A stretch of 64,000 nt of DNA, taken from Blastococcus sp. PRF04-17. GTDB lineage: Bacteria > Actinomycetota > Actinomycetes > Mycobacteriales > Geodermatophilaceae. Shown here piece by piece: positions 47,655 through 57,715 of the stretch (positions are counted from its first letter, which is position 1; each line of letters starts with the position of its first letter). Where the stretch lies: the NCBI RefSeq assembly GCF_023016265.1, contig NZ_CP095412.1, positions 1,054,001-1,118,000 on the forward strand. The letters are read 5' to 3'. The notes below the pieces were generated by a model. That model was not told the origin of the DNA, searched no databases, and worked only from the letters and a program-made list of their open reading frames with translations. Both the position numbers and the translations under genes were made by a program.

Positions 47655-50396
47655 TCAGTGGGCGGCGGCGTCCCAGCTGGCGCCGAAGCCGACCGAGACC
47701 TCCAGCGGCACCGACAGCTCGGCGGCACCGGCCATCTCCCGGCGGACCAGCGCCTCCAGCGCCTCCCGCTCCCCCTCGGCGACCTCGAGCACGAGCTCGT
47801 CGTGGACCTGGAGCAGCATCCGCGACCGCAGCCCCTCGGCCGCGATCGCCTTCTCCACGTTCAGCATCGCGACCTTGATGACGTCGGCCGCCGAGCCCTG
47901 GATGGGTGCGTTGAGCGCCATGCGCTCGGCCATCTCCCGCCGCTGCCGGTTGTCGCTGGTCAGGTCGGGCAGGTACCGGCGGCGGCCCAGGGTGGTCTCG
48001 GTGTAGCCGGTCAGGCGGGCCTCGTCGACCACGGTGTCCAGGTAGTCGCGGATCCCGCCGAACCGCTCGAAGTAGGCGTGCATCTGGCCACGCGCCTCCT
48101 CCGGCGTGATCCGCAGCTGCTGCGCCAGCCCGTACGCCGAGAGCCCGTACGCCAGGCCGTAGCTCATCGCCTTGATCCGCCGTCGCATCTCGGGGTCGAC
48201 GGCCTCGAGCGGGATGTCGAACGCCTTCGACGCGACGAAGGTGTGCAGGTCCTCCCCCGACATGAACGCCTCGATCAGCCCCTCGTCGCCGGACAGGTGC
48301 GCCATGATCCGCATCTCGATCTGGCTGTAGTCGGCCGTCATCAGGGATTCGTAGCCCTGGCCGACGACGAAGGCCTGCCGGATCCGGCGCCCCTCCGCGG
48401 TCCGGATCGGGATGTTCTGCAGGTTCGGGTCGGTCGAGGAGAGCCGGCCCGTGGCGGCGATCGTCTGCTGGAACGTGGTGTGGATCCGCCCGGCGTCGTC
48501 GACCATCGGCAGCAGCCCGTCGATGACGGTGCGCAGCCGCGTCACGTCCCGGTGCCGCAGCAGGTGCTCGAGGAACGGGTGACCGGTCTGCGCCAGCAGG
48601 TTGGTCAGCGCCTCGGCGTCGGTCGTGTAGCCGGACTTGATCTTCTTCGTCTTCGGCAGGCCGAGCTCGTCGAAGAGCACCGTCTGCAGCTGCTTGGGCG
48701 AGCCCAGGTTCACCTCCCGGCCGATCACCGCGTAGCACTCGGCCGCCGCGGCGGCGACGCCCTCGGCGAACTCGCGCTGGAGCTCCTGGAGGAAGTCGAC
48801 GTCGGCGGCGATGCCGCGGTGCTCCATGCGCGCCAGGACGAAGCTCAGCGGCAGCTCCAACTCCCCCAGCAGCCGGTCGCCGCCCCGCTGGCCGAGAACG
48901 GTCTCCAGCGCGTCGGACAGGTCGTTGACCGCGACCGCCTTGAGGACGTCGGCCCGTGCTGCCTCGGCGGCGACGTCGTCCTCCGAGGGGCCCATCCCGT
49001 CGAGGGTCAGCTGGGCCTCCTCCTCGGAGGCCTCCTTGAGCTCCCGGCGCAGGTACCGGACGGCCAGGTCGCCCAGGTCGAACGACCGCTGCCCGGGCAG
49101 TGCGAGGTAGGCGGCGAGTGCGGTGTCGCTGACGACCCCCTCCAGGTCCCAGCCTCGCGCCCAGACCGCCAGGAGCGGGCCCTTGACCTCGTGCACGACC
49201 TTCGGCCGGGACGCATCGGCCAGCCAGGCCGCCAGCGCCTGCTCGTCGCCGGCGTCGAGGTCGGGCCCCAGATCGACGAACGTGGTGTGGTCGTCGGCGG
49301 CGGCCAGCGCGAGGCCGGTCAGCTCCCCGGTGCCGCGCCCCCAGGTGCCGCGGAAGATCAGACCGGTGCGACCGGTGCGGGCGTGCGCGTCGAGCCACTC
49401 CCGCAGCCCGCCGGGCGCGAGTTCGTCGACGGCGACGTCGAAGCCGCCTTCTACTTCGGGTTCGGCGCTGGTCAGCGTGGCGAAGAGCCGGTCGCGGAGC
49501 ACCCGGAACTGGAGGTTGTCGAACAGCGTGTGGACCTCGTTGCGGTCCCACGCCTGGACGGCGAGCTGCTCGGGCCCGACCTCCAGCGGCACCGCGCGGT
49601 CGAGCTCGGTCAGCCGTCGGTTCTGCAGCACCGACGACAGGTGCTCGCGCAGCTTGTCGCCGACCTTGCCCTTGACCGTGTCGACCTGGTCGACCAGCGC
49701 GTCGAGGGAGCCGTACTCGCGGACCCACTTGGCCGCGGTCTTCTCGCCGACGCTGGGGATGCTCGGGAGGTTGTCGCTCGGGTCGCCGCGCAGCGCGGCG
49801 AAGTCGGGGTACTGGGCCGGGGACAGGCCGTACTTGGTCTCGACCTCGCCGGGCGTGAACCGGGTCAGGTCGGAGACCCCCTTGCGGGGGTAGAGCACGG
49901 TGACGTGGTCGTTGACCAGCTGGAGGGCGTCACGGTCACCGGTCGCGATCAGGACGTCCATGCCGCGCTCGACCGCCTGCACGGTCAGCGTCGCGATGAC
50001 GTCGTCGGCCTCGTAGTTCTCCGCGGTGATGACCGGCACGCGCAGCGCGCCGAGCACCTCCTGGATGAGGCTGACCTGGCCGCGGAAGTCGGTGGGGCTC
50101 TCGGTGCGGTTGGCCTTGTACTCGGCGTAGATCTCGCTGCGGAAGGTCTTGCGGCCGACGTCGAAGGCGACCGCGAGGTGGGTCGGCTGCTCGTCGCGCA
50201 GGATGTTGATCAGCATCGAGGTGAAGCCGTAGACGGCGTTCGTCGGCTGACCGGTCGTCGTCGAGAAGTTCTCGACCGGTAGGGCGAAGAAGGCCCGGTA
50301 GGCCAGTGAGTGGCCGTCGAGCAGCAGCAGCCGCGGGCGGGGCCCCGCACTGGTCGAGGCGGCGGTGGGCGCGGGGGCGGAGACCGGAGCGGACAT
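47655..50396 (-). CDS. polA: DNA polymerase I
   Basis: A 913-residue polymerase for repair and Okazaki fragment processing. The N-terminal 5'-3' exonuclease domain (LLLDGHSLAYRAFFAL, VAFDVGRKTFR, ALRGDPSDNLPSIPSVGEKT) is complete. The middle 3'-5' exonuclease fold is present, but the usual metal-binding acids are not visible, so proofreading is probably absent, as in other actinobacteria. The polymerase domain has motif A MTADYSQIEMRIMA, motif B RRRIKAMSYGLAYGLSAYG and motif C LLQVHDELVLEV. ATG 50396 is used; the open frame continues upstream but is not conserved. Confidence 0.96.
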   Translation of the reverse strand: MSAPVSAPAPTAASTSAGPRPRLLLLDGHSLAYRAFFALPVENFSTTTGQPTNAVYGFTSMLINILRDEQPTHLAVAFDVGRKTFRSEIYAEYKANRTESPTDFRGQVSLIQEVLGALRVPVITAENYEADDVIATLTVQAVERGMDVLIATGDRDALQLVNDHVTVLYPRKGVSDLTRFTPGEVETKYGLSPAQYPDFAALRGDPSDNLPSIPSVGEKTAAKWVREYGSLDALVDQVDTVKGKVGDKLREHLSSVLQNRRLTELDRAVPLEVGPEQLAVQAWDRNEVHTLFDNLQFRVLRDRLFATLTSAEPEVEGGFDVAVDELAPGGLREWLDAHARTGRTGLIFRGTWGRGTGELTGLALAAADDHTTFVDLGPDLDAGDEQALAAWLADASRPKVVHEVKGPLLAVWARGWDLEGVVSDTALAAYLALPGQRSFDLGDLAVRYLRRELKEASEEEAQLTLDGMGPSEDDVAAEAARADVLKAVAVNDLSDALETVLGQRGGDRLLGELELPLSFVLARMEHRGIAADVDFLQELQREFAEGVAAAAAECYAVIGREVNLGSPKQLQTVLFDELGLPKTKKIKSGYTTDAEALTNLLAQTGHPFLEHLLRHRDVTRLRTVIDGLLPMVDDAGRIHTTFQQTIAATGRLSSTDPNLQNIPIRTAEGRRIRQAFVVGQGYESLMTADYSQIEMRIMAHLSGDEGLIEAFMSGEDLHTFVASKAFDIPLEAVDPEMRRRIKAMSYGLAYGLSAYGLAQQLRITPEEARGQMHAYFERFGGIRDYLDTVVDEARLTGYTETTLGRRRYLPDLTSDNRQRREMAERMALNAPIQGSAADVIKVAMLNVEKAIAAEGLRSRMLLQVHDELVLEVAEGEREALEALVRREMAGAAELSVPLEVSVGFGASWDAAAH

Positions 50397-50442
50397 CGGG
50401 TCCGATCCTAGGTGCGGCCACCGACCGTTTACGGTGCCGAGG

Positions 50443-50851
50443 GTGACCACCCCTCCCCCGCCTGGCTCCCCGAGGGCATGCGCAGCCCGCTGGACGGCAA
50501 GCTCGGCGTCCGCGTCACCGACTGGAATCCCGACCGGTTCGTCGCGACCATGCCCGTCGAGGGCAACCAGCAGCCGTTCGGCCTGCTGCACGGCGGAGCG
50601 ACGTGCACCCTCGCCGAGACGATCGGCTCGATGGCCGCGGCGGTGCACGCCGCCCGGAGAAGCAGGTCGTCGGGATCGAGCTGAACGTCAGCTACATGCG
50701 CGCGGCGAGAGCGGGCAGCGTGACCGCGGTCTGCACGCCGGTCCGGACCGGCCGGACGCTGTCGACCTGGCTGATCCAGATCACCGACGACCAAGGCCGG
50801 CCGACGGCGTCGGCGCGGCTGACGACGATGACGCTCAGCCCGACGCAGTAG
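50443..50851 (+). CDS. PaaI-type hotdog thioesterase, frameshifted
   Basis: A hotdog-fold acyl-CoA thioesterase. It has LPEGMRSPLDGKLGVRVTDW, the active-site loop QQPFGLLHGGATCTLAET and, in another frame, KQVVGIELNVSYMRAA and TWLIQITDDQGRPTAS. The two parts are joined if one base is added at the C run 50653-50655. A second possible gap at C5 50455-50459 would put the start at GTG 50443 (VTTPPP...) and yield 136 residues, a normal length. Otherwise GTG 50412 or ATG 50478 is the start. It is divergent from polA and overlaps the GNAT gene end by 17 bases. Confidence 0.8.
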
Positions 50852-51476
50852 CCGATCGCAGGGGCGGCACCCCGCGCCGCCGTGCACCGGGAGCCGGCCG
50901 CCGCTGCGGCGGGACGGGCAGCCAGCTGCGCTGCCAGGACGAGAGCGAGCGGGCCAGGGTCTCCAGGGAGGCGATCCGACGGGTCGTGAGCGGCGCGAAG
51001 CCCATCCGGGCGAGGAACCGCTGCCGCTCGGCCTCGTGGCCGCCGACGGCAGCGACCACGTGGGCGGCGCCGTTCTCCTCGGCGTAGGCGGCCGCCGCGG
51101 CCAGCAGCACCGCCCCGGTGCCCTGCCGCCGGTGCTCCCGGTGGACGACGAGGTTGTCCACCGTCACCTGGGGGACACCGAGCAGCACCGAGAGCGGGTC
51201 GATCCCGAGCACGGCCAGCCCGACGGCCGTCTCCGTCCGGGAGCCCGGAGCCGCGGCGTTGGCCCCGGGCACGACGGCCAGGACCACCCGGTGATCGGGG
51301 TCGGCCAGGAGCCGGCGGAACCCCGCAGCCGCGGCCGCGCCGGGCGTCTGCCCGGTCAGGACCTCCTCGGCATGCGCCTCCGCGCGGTGCTGACGGATCA
51401 GCGCGAGCACCGCAGCAAGATCGTCGGGACGCGCCGTGCGCGTGACGACGCGGGATCGTGAACCCGTTCCTGGCAC
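50835..51476 (-). CDS. GNAT-family N-acetyltransferase
   Basis: A 213-residue protein with a GNAT domain: first strand RTARPDDLAAVLALIRQHRAE, acetyl-CoA loop VHREHRRQGTGAVLLAAA, and the final strand FLARMGFAPLTTRRIA. A basic Pro/Arg-rich tail of about 40 residues follows. GTG 51476 is chosen for its GGGGAGGA five bases upstream. The substrate is unknown. It is divergent from livH. Confidence 0.85.
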   Translation of the reverse strand: MPGTGSRSRVVTRTARPDDLAAVLALIRQHRAEAHAEEVLTGQTPGAAAAAGFRRLLADPDHRVVLAVVPGANAAAPGSRTETAVGLAVLGIDPLSVLLGVPQVTVDNLVVHREHRRQGTGAVLLAAAAAYAEENGAAHVVAAVGGHEAERQRFLARMGFAPLTTRRIASLETLARSLSSWQRSWLPVPPQRRPAPGARRRGVPPLRSATASG

Positions 51477-51664
51477 AGGAGTCCTCCCCGAGGCGGTGGC
51501 TGCAGACTGCACTCCTGAGCAGCCGGGATCACGGCGGCGCGCCGATCGAGCACGCACCGTTACCACCACGGCGTGTCCCGGAAAGGTCACAGGTCAGCGC
51601 GCAGACAGGGCAACTCGGCACAACTGGGTTAGCGTTCCACCTCATCCATCGCCAAGGAGGTCGA

Positions 51665-53041
51665 GTGACGCACGCGCCAGACCGCGTCCGCCGGCACGGG
51701 CCCCGCCCGGTGCCGCGGGGTCCGCGGAGGCAGATCGGCACGGGGTGGGCAGCACGACTGAGGGCCGGACGACGTTCCCTCGGCCTCACGCTGCTCGTCG
51801 CGTTCCTGGCCCTGCTCGCCGCACTGGTCGTGCCGGGCGTCGCCCAGGCCGAGGTGGAGGGCGAAGGCCTCACCGGGGTCCTCTCCACCAGCCGCAGCGG
51901 CCCGCTCGAGGACATCCAGGTCACCGTCACCGACGCGAACGGCGACGAGGTCGACCAGGTCGAGAGCGACGACCGGGGCCGGTGGACCGTCGACGTCCCC
52001 GAGCCCGGTCAGTACACGGTCACCATCGACGCCGGCGACCTCCCCGACGGCGTGGAACTCGGCAGCGGCGGCGACAGCCGGACCGTGACCGTCGGGCCGG
52101 GCCGCGTGCAGCCGGTCAACTTCGGCCTCTCCGACGGCACGACGGGTGCCGGCGGCGGCGGCGCCGGGCGGGTCATCCAGCTGCTCATCGACGGCATCCG
52201 GTTCGGCCTGCTGATCGCGATGGCCGCGGTGGGCCTCTCGCTGATCTTCGGCACGACCGGTTTGGTGAACTTCGCCCACGGCGAACTGGTGACCATCGGC
52301 GCCGTCGTGGCCTGGTTCCTCAACGTGAACGGCGGTCTCCCGCTGCTCTGGGCCACCGTGCTGGCGCTGATCGTCGGCGGCGCCGTGGGCGCCCTCAACG
52401 ATCTCGCCATCTGGCGGCCGCTCCGACGGCGGGGCACGGGCCTCGTCGCCGCGCTGGTGGTCTCGATCGGGCTCTCGCTGGCGCTGCGCTACCTGGTCCA
52501 GATCATCTTCGGCGGCCGGTCGCGGGCGTATCAGGGCTACCAGAACCAGCGCGCCGTGGACTACGGACTGTTCTCGCTGACGCCCCGCGCGCTGGTGTCC
52601 ATCATCATCTCGGTCGTCGTACTGCTGCTGGTGGCGCTGATGCTGCAGCGGACGAAGATCGGCAAGGCCATGCGGGCGGTGTCCGACAACCGCGACCTCG
52701 CGGCGTCGTCGGGCATCAACGTCGACCGCGTGATCATCTTCGTATGGGCGCTGGGCGGGGCGCTCGCGACGCTGGGCGGTGTCCTCGTCGGCTTGTCCGA
52801 CGGCGTGCAGTGGGACATGGGCTTCCGGTTGCTGCTGCTGATGTTCGCCGGCGTCACGCTCGGCGGACTGGGTACCGCCTACGGCGCCCTCGTCGGCAGC
52901 CTGGTGGTCGGCATTTTCGTGCAGGTGTCGACGCTGATCATCCCGAGCGACATCAAGTACGTCGGAGGGTTGCTGCTCTTGATCGTCATCCTCATCATCC
53001 GGCCCCAGGGCATCCTGGGCAGCCGGGTCCGGGTGGGCTGA
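51665..53041 (+). CDS. livH: Branched-chain amino acid ABC transporter permease (LivH type) with N-terminal exported Ig-like domain
   Basis: A 458-residue membrane protein. An Arg-rich start and signal-like helix (LTLLVAFLALLAALVVPGVAQAE; about 40-62) are followed by a 90-residue beta-rich domain resembling carboxypeptidase-regulatory/CNA-B folds (LEDIQVTVTDANGDE, GRWTVDVPEPGQYTVTIDAG). The LivH permease then begins (VIQLLIDGIRFGLLIAMAAVGLSL, NFAHGELVTIGA) with about eight helices and ends RPQGILGSRVRVG. GTG 51665 has AAGGAGG five bases upstream, which fixes this long start. livM follows after three bases. Confidence 0.92.
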   Translation: MTHAPDRVRRHGPRPVPRGPRRQIGTGWAARLRAGRRSLGLTLLVAFLALLAALVVPGVAQAEVEGEGLTGVLSTSRSGPLEDIQVTVTDANGDEVDQVESDDRGRWTVDVPEPGQYTVTIDAGDLPDGVELGSGGDSRTVTVGPGRVQPVNFGLSDGTTGAGGGGAGRVIQLLIDGIRFGLLIAMAAVGLSLIFGTTGLVNFAHGELVTIGAVVAWFLNVNGGLPLLWATVLALIVGGAVGALNDLAIWRPLRRRGTGLVAALVVSIGLSLALRYLVQIIFGGRSRAYQGYQNQRAVDYGLFSLTPRALVSIIISVVVLLLVALMLQRTKIGKAMRAVSDNRDLAASSGINVDRVIIFVWALGGALATLGGVLVGLSDGVQWDMGFRLLLLMFAGVTLGGLGTAYGALVGSLVVGIFVQVSTLIIPSDIKYVGGLLLLIVILIIRPQGILGSRVRVG

Positions 53042-53044
53042 GCC

Positions 53045-54043
53045 GTGTCCGATCTCGTCAACGCCCTCACCGGCGGCCTGCAGGCGGCGCTCGGTTACCA
53101 GGCGATCTTCTTCGTCCTGCTCGCCGTGGGCCTCAACGTGCACTTCGGCTACACCGGCCTGCTGAACTTCGGCCAGATCGCGTTCGCCCTGCTCGGCGCC
53201 TTCGGACTGGCGATCTCGGTGCGGACGTGGGGTCTGCCCTGGTGGGTGGGCATCCTCATGGGCCTGGCCGCCTCGGTCGTCCTGGCTCTGCTCCTCGGCC
53301 TGCCCACGCTGCGGTTGCGCGCCGACTACCTGGCGATCGTGACGATCGCCTCCGCGGAGATCCTGCGGCTGATCTTCCGGTCGGTCGGGGCCACCGCGGT
53401 CACCGGCGGCACCCGCGGCCTGTCCGGCTTCAACTCGGGCTTCGTCAACCTCGCCCCGTGGCCGGGGAACAGCCGCTACCAGTTCCTCGGTATGAACTGG
53501 AGCGGAGCGCAGCTGTGGCTGGCCCTCGTCGGCTGGATCGTCGTCGCGCTGTGCAGCCTGCTCGTCTGGGCCCTGGTCCGCAGCCCGTGGGGGCGGGTGG
53601 TCAAGGCGATCCGGGAGGACGAGGACGCCGCCCGGTCGCTGGGCAAGAACGTCTACGCCTACAAGATGCAGGCGCTGGTGCTGGGCGGTGTCATCGGCAC
53701 GCTCGGCGGCACGGTGTATGCCTTGGGCCTCGGATCGGTGAACCCCGACCAGTACCAGAACGCGAACACGTTCCTCGCGTACACCGCGCTCATCCTGGGC
53801 GGTGCGGCGCGGATCCTGGGTCCGATCGTCGGCGGCATGATCCTGATGTTCCTCGTGCAGTTCGCCGACCAGGGCTTCAAGGCGCTGATCAGCAACGGGA
53901 TCATCCCCGAGACGCTGCTCAGCCAGACCGACGTCGCCTCGCTGCGCTTCGTCCTGATCGGCCTCGGTCTGATGTCCTTGCTGGTCTTCCGGCCGCAGGG
54001 CATCTTCGGTGATCGACGAGAGGTGATGCTCGATGCCCGCTGA
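53045..54043 (+). CDS. livM: Branched-chain amino acid ABC transporter permease (LivM type)
   Basis: A 332-residue permease with about eight to ten helices. The N-terminal NVHFGYTGLLNFGQIAF, LRLRADYLAIVTIASAEILR and the cytoplasmic EAA-like loop GRVVKAIREDEDAARSLGKN are conserved; it ends LLVFRPQGIFGDRRE. It pairs with LivH to form the membrane channel. GTG start. Its last 11 bases overlap the livG start. Confidence 0.95.
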   Translation: MSDLVNALTGGLQAALGYQAIFFVLLAVGLNVHFGYTGLLNFGQIAFALLGAFGLAISVRTWGLPWWVGILMGLAASVVLALLLGLPTLRLRADYLAIVTIASAEILRLIFRSVGATAVTGGTRGLSGFNSGFVNLAPWPGNSRYQFLGMNWSGAQLWLALVGWIVVALCSLLVWALVRSPWGRVVKAIREDEDAARSLGKNVYAYKMQALVLGGVIGTLGGTVYALGLGSVNPDQYQNANTFLAYTALILGGAARILGPIVGGMILMFLVQFADQGFKALISNGIIPETLLSQTDVASLRFVLIGLGLMSLLVFRPQGIFGDRREVMLDAR

Positions 54044-55069
54044 GCCCCCCGGCACCTCCGGAGCCACGTCATCCGGTGCCACGGCATCCGGCGGCACCGC
54101 CGCAAGCCCAACCGCCGGTCAGCCCCGTCGCCTGGCCCAGACCGCTCTGCGGTCGGTGCCGTGGGAGGTCGGCGTCGCCAAGCCCGACCCGGCGATCGTC
54201 GTCGACGGCGTCACCCGCACCTTCGGCGGTCTCACCGCCGTGTCGGTCGACCACCTCGAGGTCCAGCGAGGCGGCATCACCGGCCTGATCGGGCCGAACG
54301 GTGCCGGGAAGACGACGCTGTTCAACCTGCTGACCGGATTCGACCAGCCCGACACCGGTACCTGGTCCTTCGACGGGAAGCCCCTGGACAAGCTGACCCC
54401 CCACCAGGTGGCCCGGCTGGGCGTGGTCCGCACCTTCCAGCTCACCAAGGCGCTGTCACGGCTCACGGTGCTGCAGAACATGCTGCTCGGCGCCCAGGGG
54501 CAGGCCGGCGAGAGCTTCTTCCGCGCACTGATCCCGGGGACGTGGCGCGGCCAGGAGAAGGCCAACACCGAGAAGGCACTGGACCTGCTCCGACGGTTCA
54601 AGCTCGACGCCAAGAAGGACGACTTCGCCGGCACCCTCTCCGGTGGTCAGCGCAAGCTGCTGGAGATGGCGCGGGCCCTGATGAGCGACCCCCAGGTGGT
54701 CATGCTCGACGAGCCGATGGCCGGGGTGAACCCCGCGCTCACGCAGAGCCTGCTCGGGCACGTCAAGGACCTGCGCGAGCAGGGCATGACGGTGATCTTC
54801 GTCGAGCACGACATGGACGTCGTCCGCGACATCAGCGACTGGGTGGTGGTGATGGCCGCCGGTCGCATCATCGCCGAGGGCCCCCGGAGTCGATCAGCCA
54901 GAACCAGGCGGTCGTCGACGCCTACCTCGGCGCCCACCACGACGCGCCGCTCACCGTCGAGGAGGAGGACCGCGTCCTCGCCGAGGCGGAGCAGGCCATC
55001 GCCCGCGAAGAGGGCACCGATGGAGAGGTCCTGGGCTCCGAGAACCAGCAGAAGGGCACGGATCGATGA
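54033..55069 (+). CDS. livG: Branched-chain amino acid ABC transporter ATP-binding protein (LivG type), frameshifted
   Basis: An ATPase of about 345 residues. A Ser/Thr/Ala-rich N-terminal tail of about 50 residues precedes the ABC domain: Walker A GPNGAGKTTLF, Q-loop TFQLTKAL, signature LSGGQRKLLEMA, Walker B VVMLDEPMAGVNP and switch FVEHDMDVV. At five C, 54881-54885, the frame shifts; with a sixth C it continues EGPPESISQNQAVVDAYLG to a TGA at 55067 with an acidic tail. Read as is, the frame runs into livF and would fuse them. Confidence 0.9.
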
Positions 55070-55106
55070 GCGCCGCAGGCACCGGTTCCCCACTGGAGGT
55101 GCGTCG

Positions 55107-55110
<4 letters not shown>
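55066..55110 (+). CDS. 14-codon linking ORF between livG and livF
   Basis: An ATG overlapping the livG stop (ATGA) opens a 14-residue frame (MSAAGTGSPLEVRR) whose own stop overlaps the livF ATG (ATGA). It contains the livF ribosome site (GGAGG). It may serve only to keep ribosomes on the message through the gap; the peptide itself need have no function. Confidence 0.4.
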
Positions 55111-55961
<851 letters not shown>

Positions 55962-55978
55962 CCCCCACGCTCGCGTCG

Positions 55979-56011
55979 ACGGCGCCGGTCCCCGCGAGGG
56001 TCCGGCGCCGT
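55979..56011 (+). terminator. Hairpin downstream of livF
   Basis: ACGGCGCCGG (55979-55988) pairs with CCGGCGCCGT (56002-56011), followed by TCGTCGTTCGTTC. It lies 18 bases after the livF stop, where a terminator of the liv operon is expected. Confidence 0.7.
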
Positions 56012-56040
56012 TCGTCGTTCGTTCAGGGGCCACCCCCGCG

Positions 56041-56072
56041 CACTCGGTGGCTCGAGCACTCGGTGGCTCGAG
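56041..56072. repeat. Tandem duplication of 16 bases
   Basis: CACTCGGTGGCTCGAG occurs twice in direct succession in the gap between the convergent livF and livJ genes. It looks like a recent slippage duplication. No function seen. Confidence 0.9.
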
Positions 56073-56130
56073 AGGCCAGAAGTCGCGGTCGAGGTGGAGC
56101 TCCAGCCGGGCGCAGCCCACCACAGCACAG

Positions 56131-56160
56131 TGGCCCGGCACCGAGATCGGTGCCGGGCCA
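56131..56160. terminator. Hairpin downstream of livJ
   Basis: Perfect 14-base arms (TGGCCCGGCACCGA and complement) around two bases lie 50 bases beyond the livJ stop on the minus strand. Together with the livF hairpin it isolates the two convergent transcripts. Confidence 0.75.
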
Positions 56161-56209
56161 CTGCCGGGTGGTTCGTGCGGGCTCAGGGAGCCCTCACCTC
56201 ATCCGCGGA

Positions 56210-57556
56210 TCAACGTGCGGGGCCGACGCCCTGCTCGTTCATGACCTGGATGATGCGGCCGGACTCGTCGAAGCCGATGACCACGATGGCGTCCGGGTTG
56301 AAGTCCACCATCTGCTGGACGACGTCGCTGAAGTCCGAGGCGGCGGGGTCGTAGTACACCTGCTTGACGACGTCCTCACCCAGACCGGCGTTCGCCAGGT
56401 TGTCGACGATGACCTGGGCCAGACCGGTGCCGTACTCACCGTTCTGCGCCAGGATGCCGACCGACTGGTTGCCCTCGTTGGTGATCAGGTCGGCGAGGAC
56501 CTGACCCTGCATGAGGTCCGGCGGTGCGGTCCGGAAGTACAGACCGTTGTCGTCGTACGTGGTGAAGTCGTTCGACGTGTTCGCCGGCGAGAACATCAGG
56601 ATGCCGGCCTGGGTCACCGTGTCGATGACCGTCTTGGTCACGTCCGACGACGCCGCACCGATGATCGCGTTGACGCCCGCCTGCTGGTGGCTGGCAACCG
56701 TCTGCGACGCGATGTTCGTCGAGGTGTCGCCGGAGTCACCGGGGATGACCTCCACCGGCGCACCGAGCACGCCACCGGCCTCGTTGATCTCGTTGATCGC
56801 GAGCTGGACGCCGGCGACCTCCGGAGGGCCGAGGAAGGCCAGGTTGCCGGTCAGCGGGAGCAGCGTGCCGATCCGCAGCGGACCGGTGCCGTCGCCCGAG
56901 CCGAAGGCGGCCGGAGCCGGCCCCTCGTCACTGGCGGCGTTCTCCTCGTCGCCCACCACGAGGTACTCGGTGAGCTCCGGGTCCAGCTTGTTGTCGTCGC
57001 CGAACTGCAGCGTGCCGAAGCTGGCGACGGCGGGCTCGCCCGGGTCGGCGAAGGCCAGCGGGCCGGTGATGCCGTCGTAGTCGGGGTTGCCACCGCTGGA
57101 GATGATCTCCAGGCAGGAGGCGAAGTCCTCGCACTTGTCGCCACCGAAGGTGACGCCGTTGACGTAGGGCGCGAACACGGTGGCCTGGTTGGACTGCGCC
57201 ATCGCGGACGCCAGCGCCGTGATGATCACGGCGTCGTAGGACTCACCGGCGTAGTTGAAGGTGTTGCCCAGGTTCGGGTCCACCTCGAGGAGGCGGTCGC
57301 GGAACTCCTGGGACAGGTCGGTGAGGGGCGTGGTGCCCTTCATGCCGGCGAGGGCACCCGGCTCCTCGAACTGCTCGCCGAGCGGGTCACCCACGTTGCC
57401 GTCGGTGCCGTAGACGTTGATCTGCTTCTCTTCGCTGCCGCCGTCGGCCGTGTTGTTGTCGCCGCCGCTGTCCTCGTCGCCGCCACCACAGGCGGCGAGG
57501 GCGAGCACGGCGGCAGCGGTGACGGCGATGGAGCGAACCGACTTCCCGTTGCGCAT
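56210..57556 (-). CDS. livJ: Branched-chain amino acid ABC transporter substrate-binding lipoprotein, apparently circularly permuted
   Basis: A 448-residue exported lipoprotein: signal helix, lipobox LAAC (Cys23) and acidic linker. What follows is out of the usual order. Residues 44-205 (VYGTDGNVG, FRDRLLEVDP, YAGESYDAVIITALA, DYDGITGPLAFADPGEP) match the C-terminal part of LivJ-type binding proteins. Residues 226-448 (LRIGTLLPLTGNLAFLGPP, IIGAASSDVTKTVID, LYFRTAPPDLMQGQ, DAIVVIGFDESGRIIQ) match the N-terminal part and end at GVGPAR, the point where the C-terminal part normally begins. ATG 57556 has GGGAG seven bases upstream. It is convergent with the liv permease operon, whose substrate it should deliver. 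Confidence 0.88.
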   Translation of the reverse strand: MRNGKSVRSIAVTAAAVLALAACGGGDEDSGGDNNTADGGSEEKQINVYGTDGNVGDPLGEQFEEPGALAGMKGTTPLTDLSQEFRDRLLEVDPNLGNTFNYAGESYDAVIITALASAMAQSNQATVFAPYVNGVTFGGDKCEDFASCLEIISSGGNPDYDGITGPLAFADPGEPAVASFGTLQFGDDNKLDPELTEYLVVGDEENAASDEGPAPAAFGSGDGTGPLRIGTLLPLTGNLAFLGPPEVAGVQLAINEINEAGGVLGAPVEVIPGDSGDTSTNIASQTVASHQQAGVNAIIGAASSDVTKTVIDTVTQAGILMFSPANTSNDFTTYDDNGLYFRTAPPDLMQGQVLADLITNEGNQSVGILAQNGEYGTGLAQVIVDNLANAGLGEDVVKQVYYDPAASDFSDVVQQMVDFNPDAIVVIGFDESGRIIQVMNEQGVGPAR

Positions 57557-57715
57557 CAAGCAACTCCCAATGTGTCGTGCACTCGGCCCACCCCGGGCAG
57601 GGCGGACCGGCTGTGGGGGGAAGGTAACTGCTGATTCCGGGCAGAACGCCGGGCTCCGCCGAACCGTGATGACGTCGTGACCTGCGTGTCGGAGCCGATC
57701 AGGGGCTCCCGCCGG

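Noticed and set aside
47658-50282. An 874-codon open frame antisense to polA
   Set aside because: It is the complement of a verified polymerase gene and shows no folded-protein pattern.
51629-54097. An 822-codon open frame antisense to livH and livM
   Set aside because: Rich in Glu, Gln, Arg and Asp with no domains. It mirrors the codon pattern of real genes on the other strand, a common effect in GC-rich DNA.
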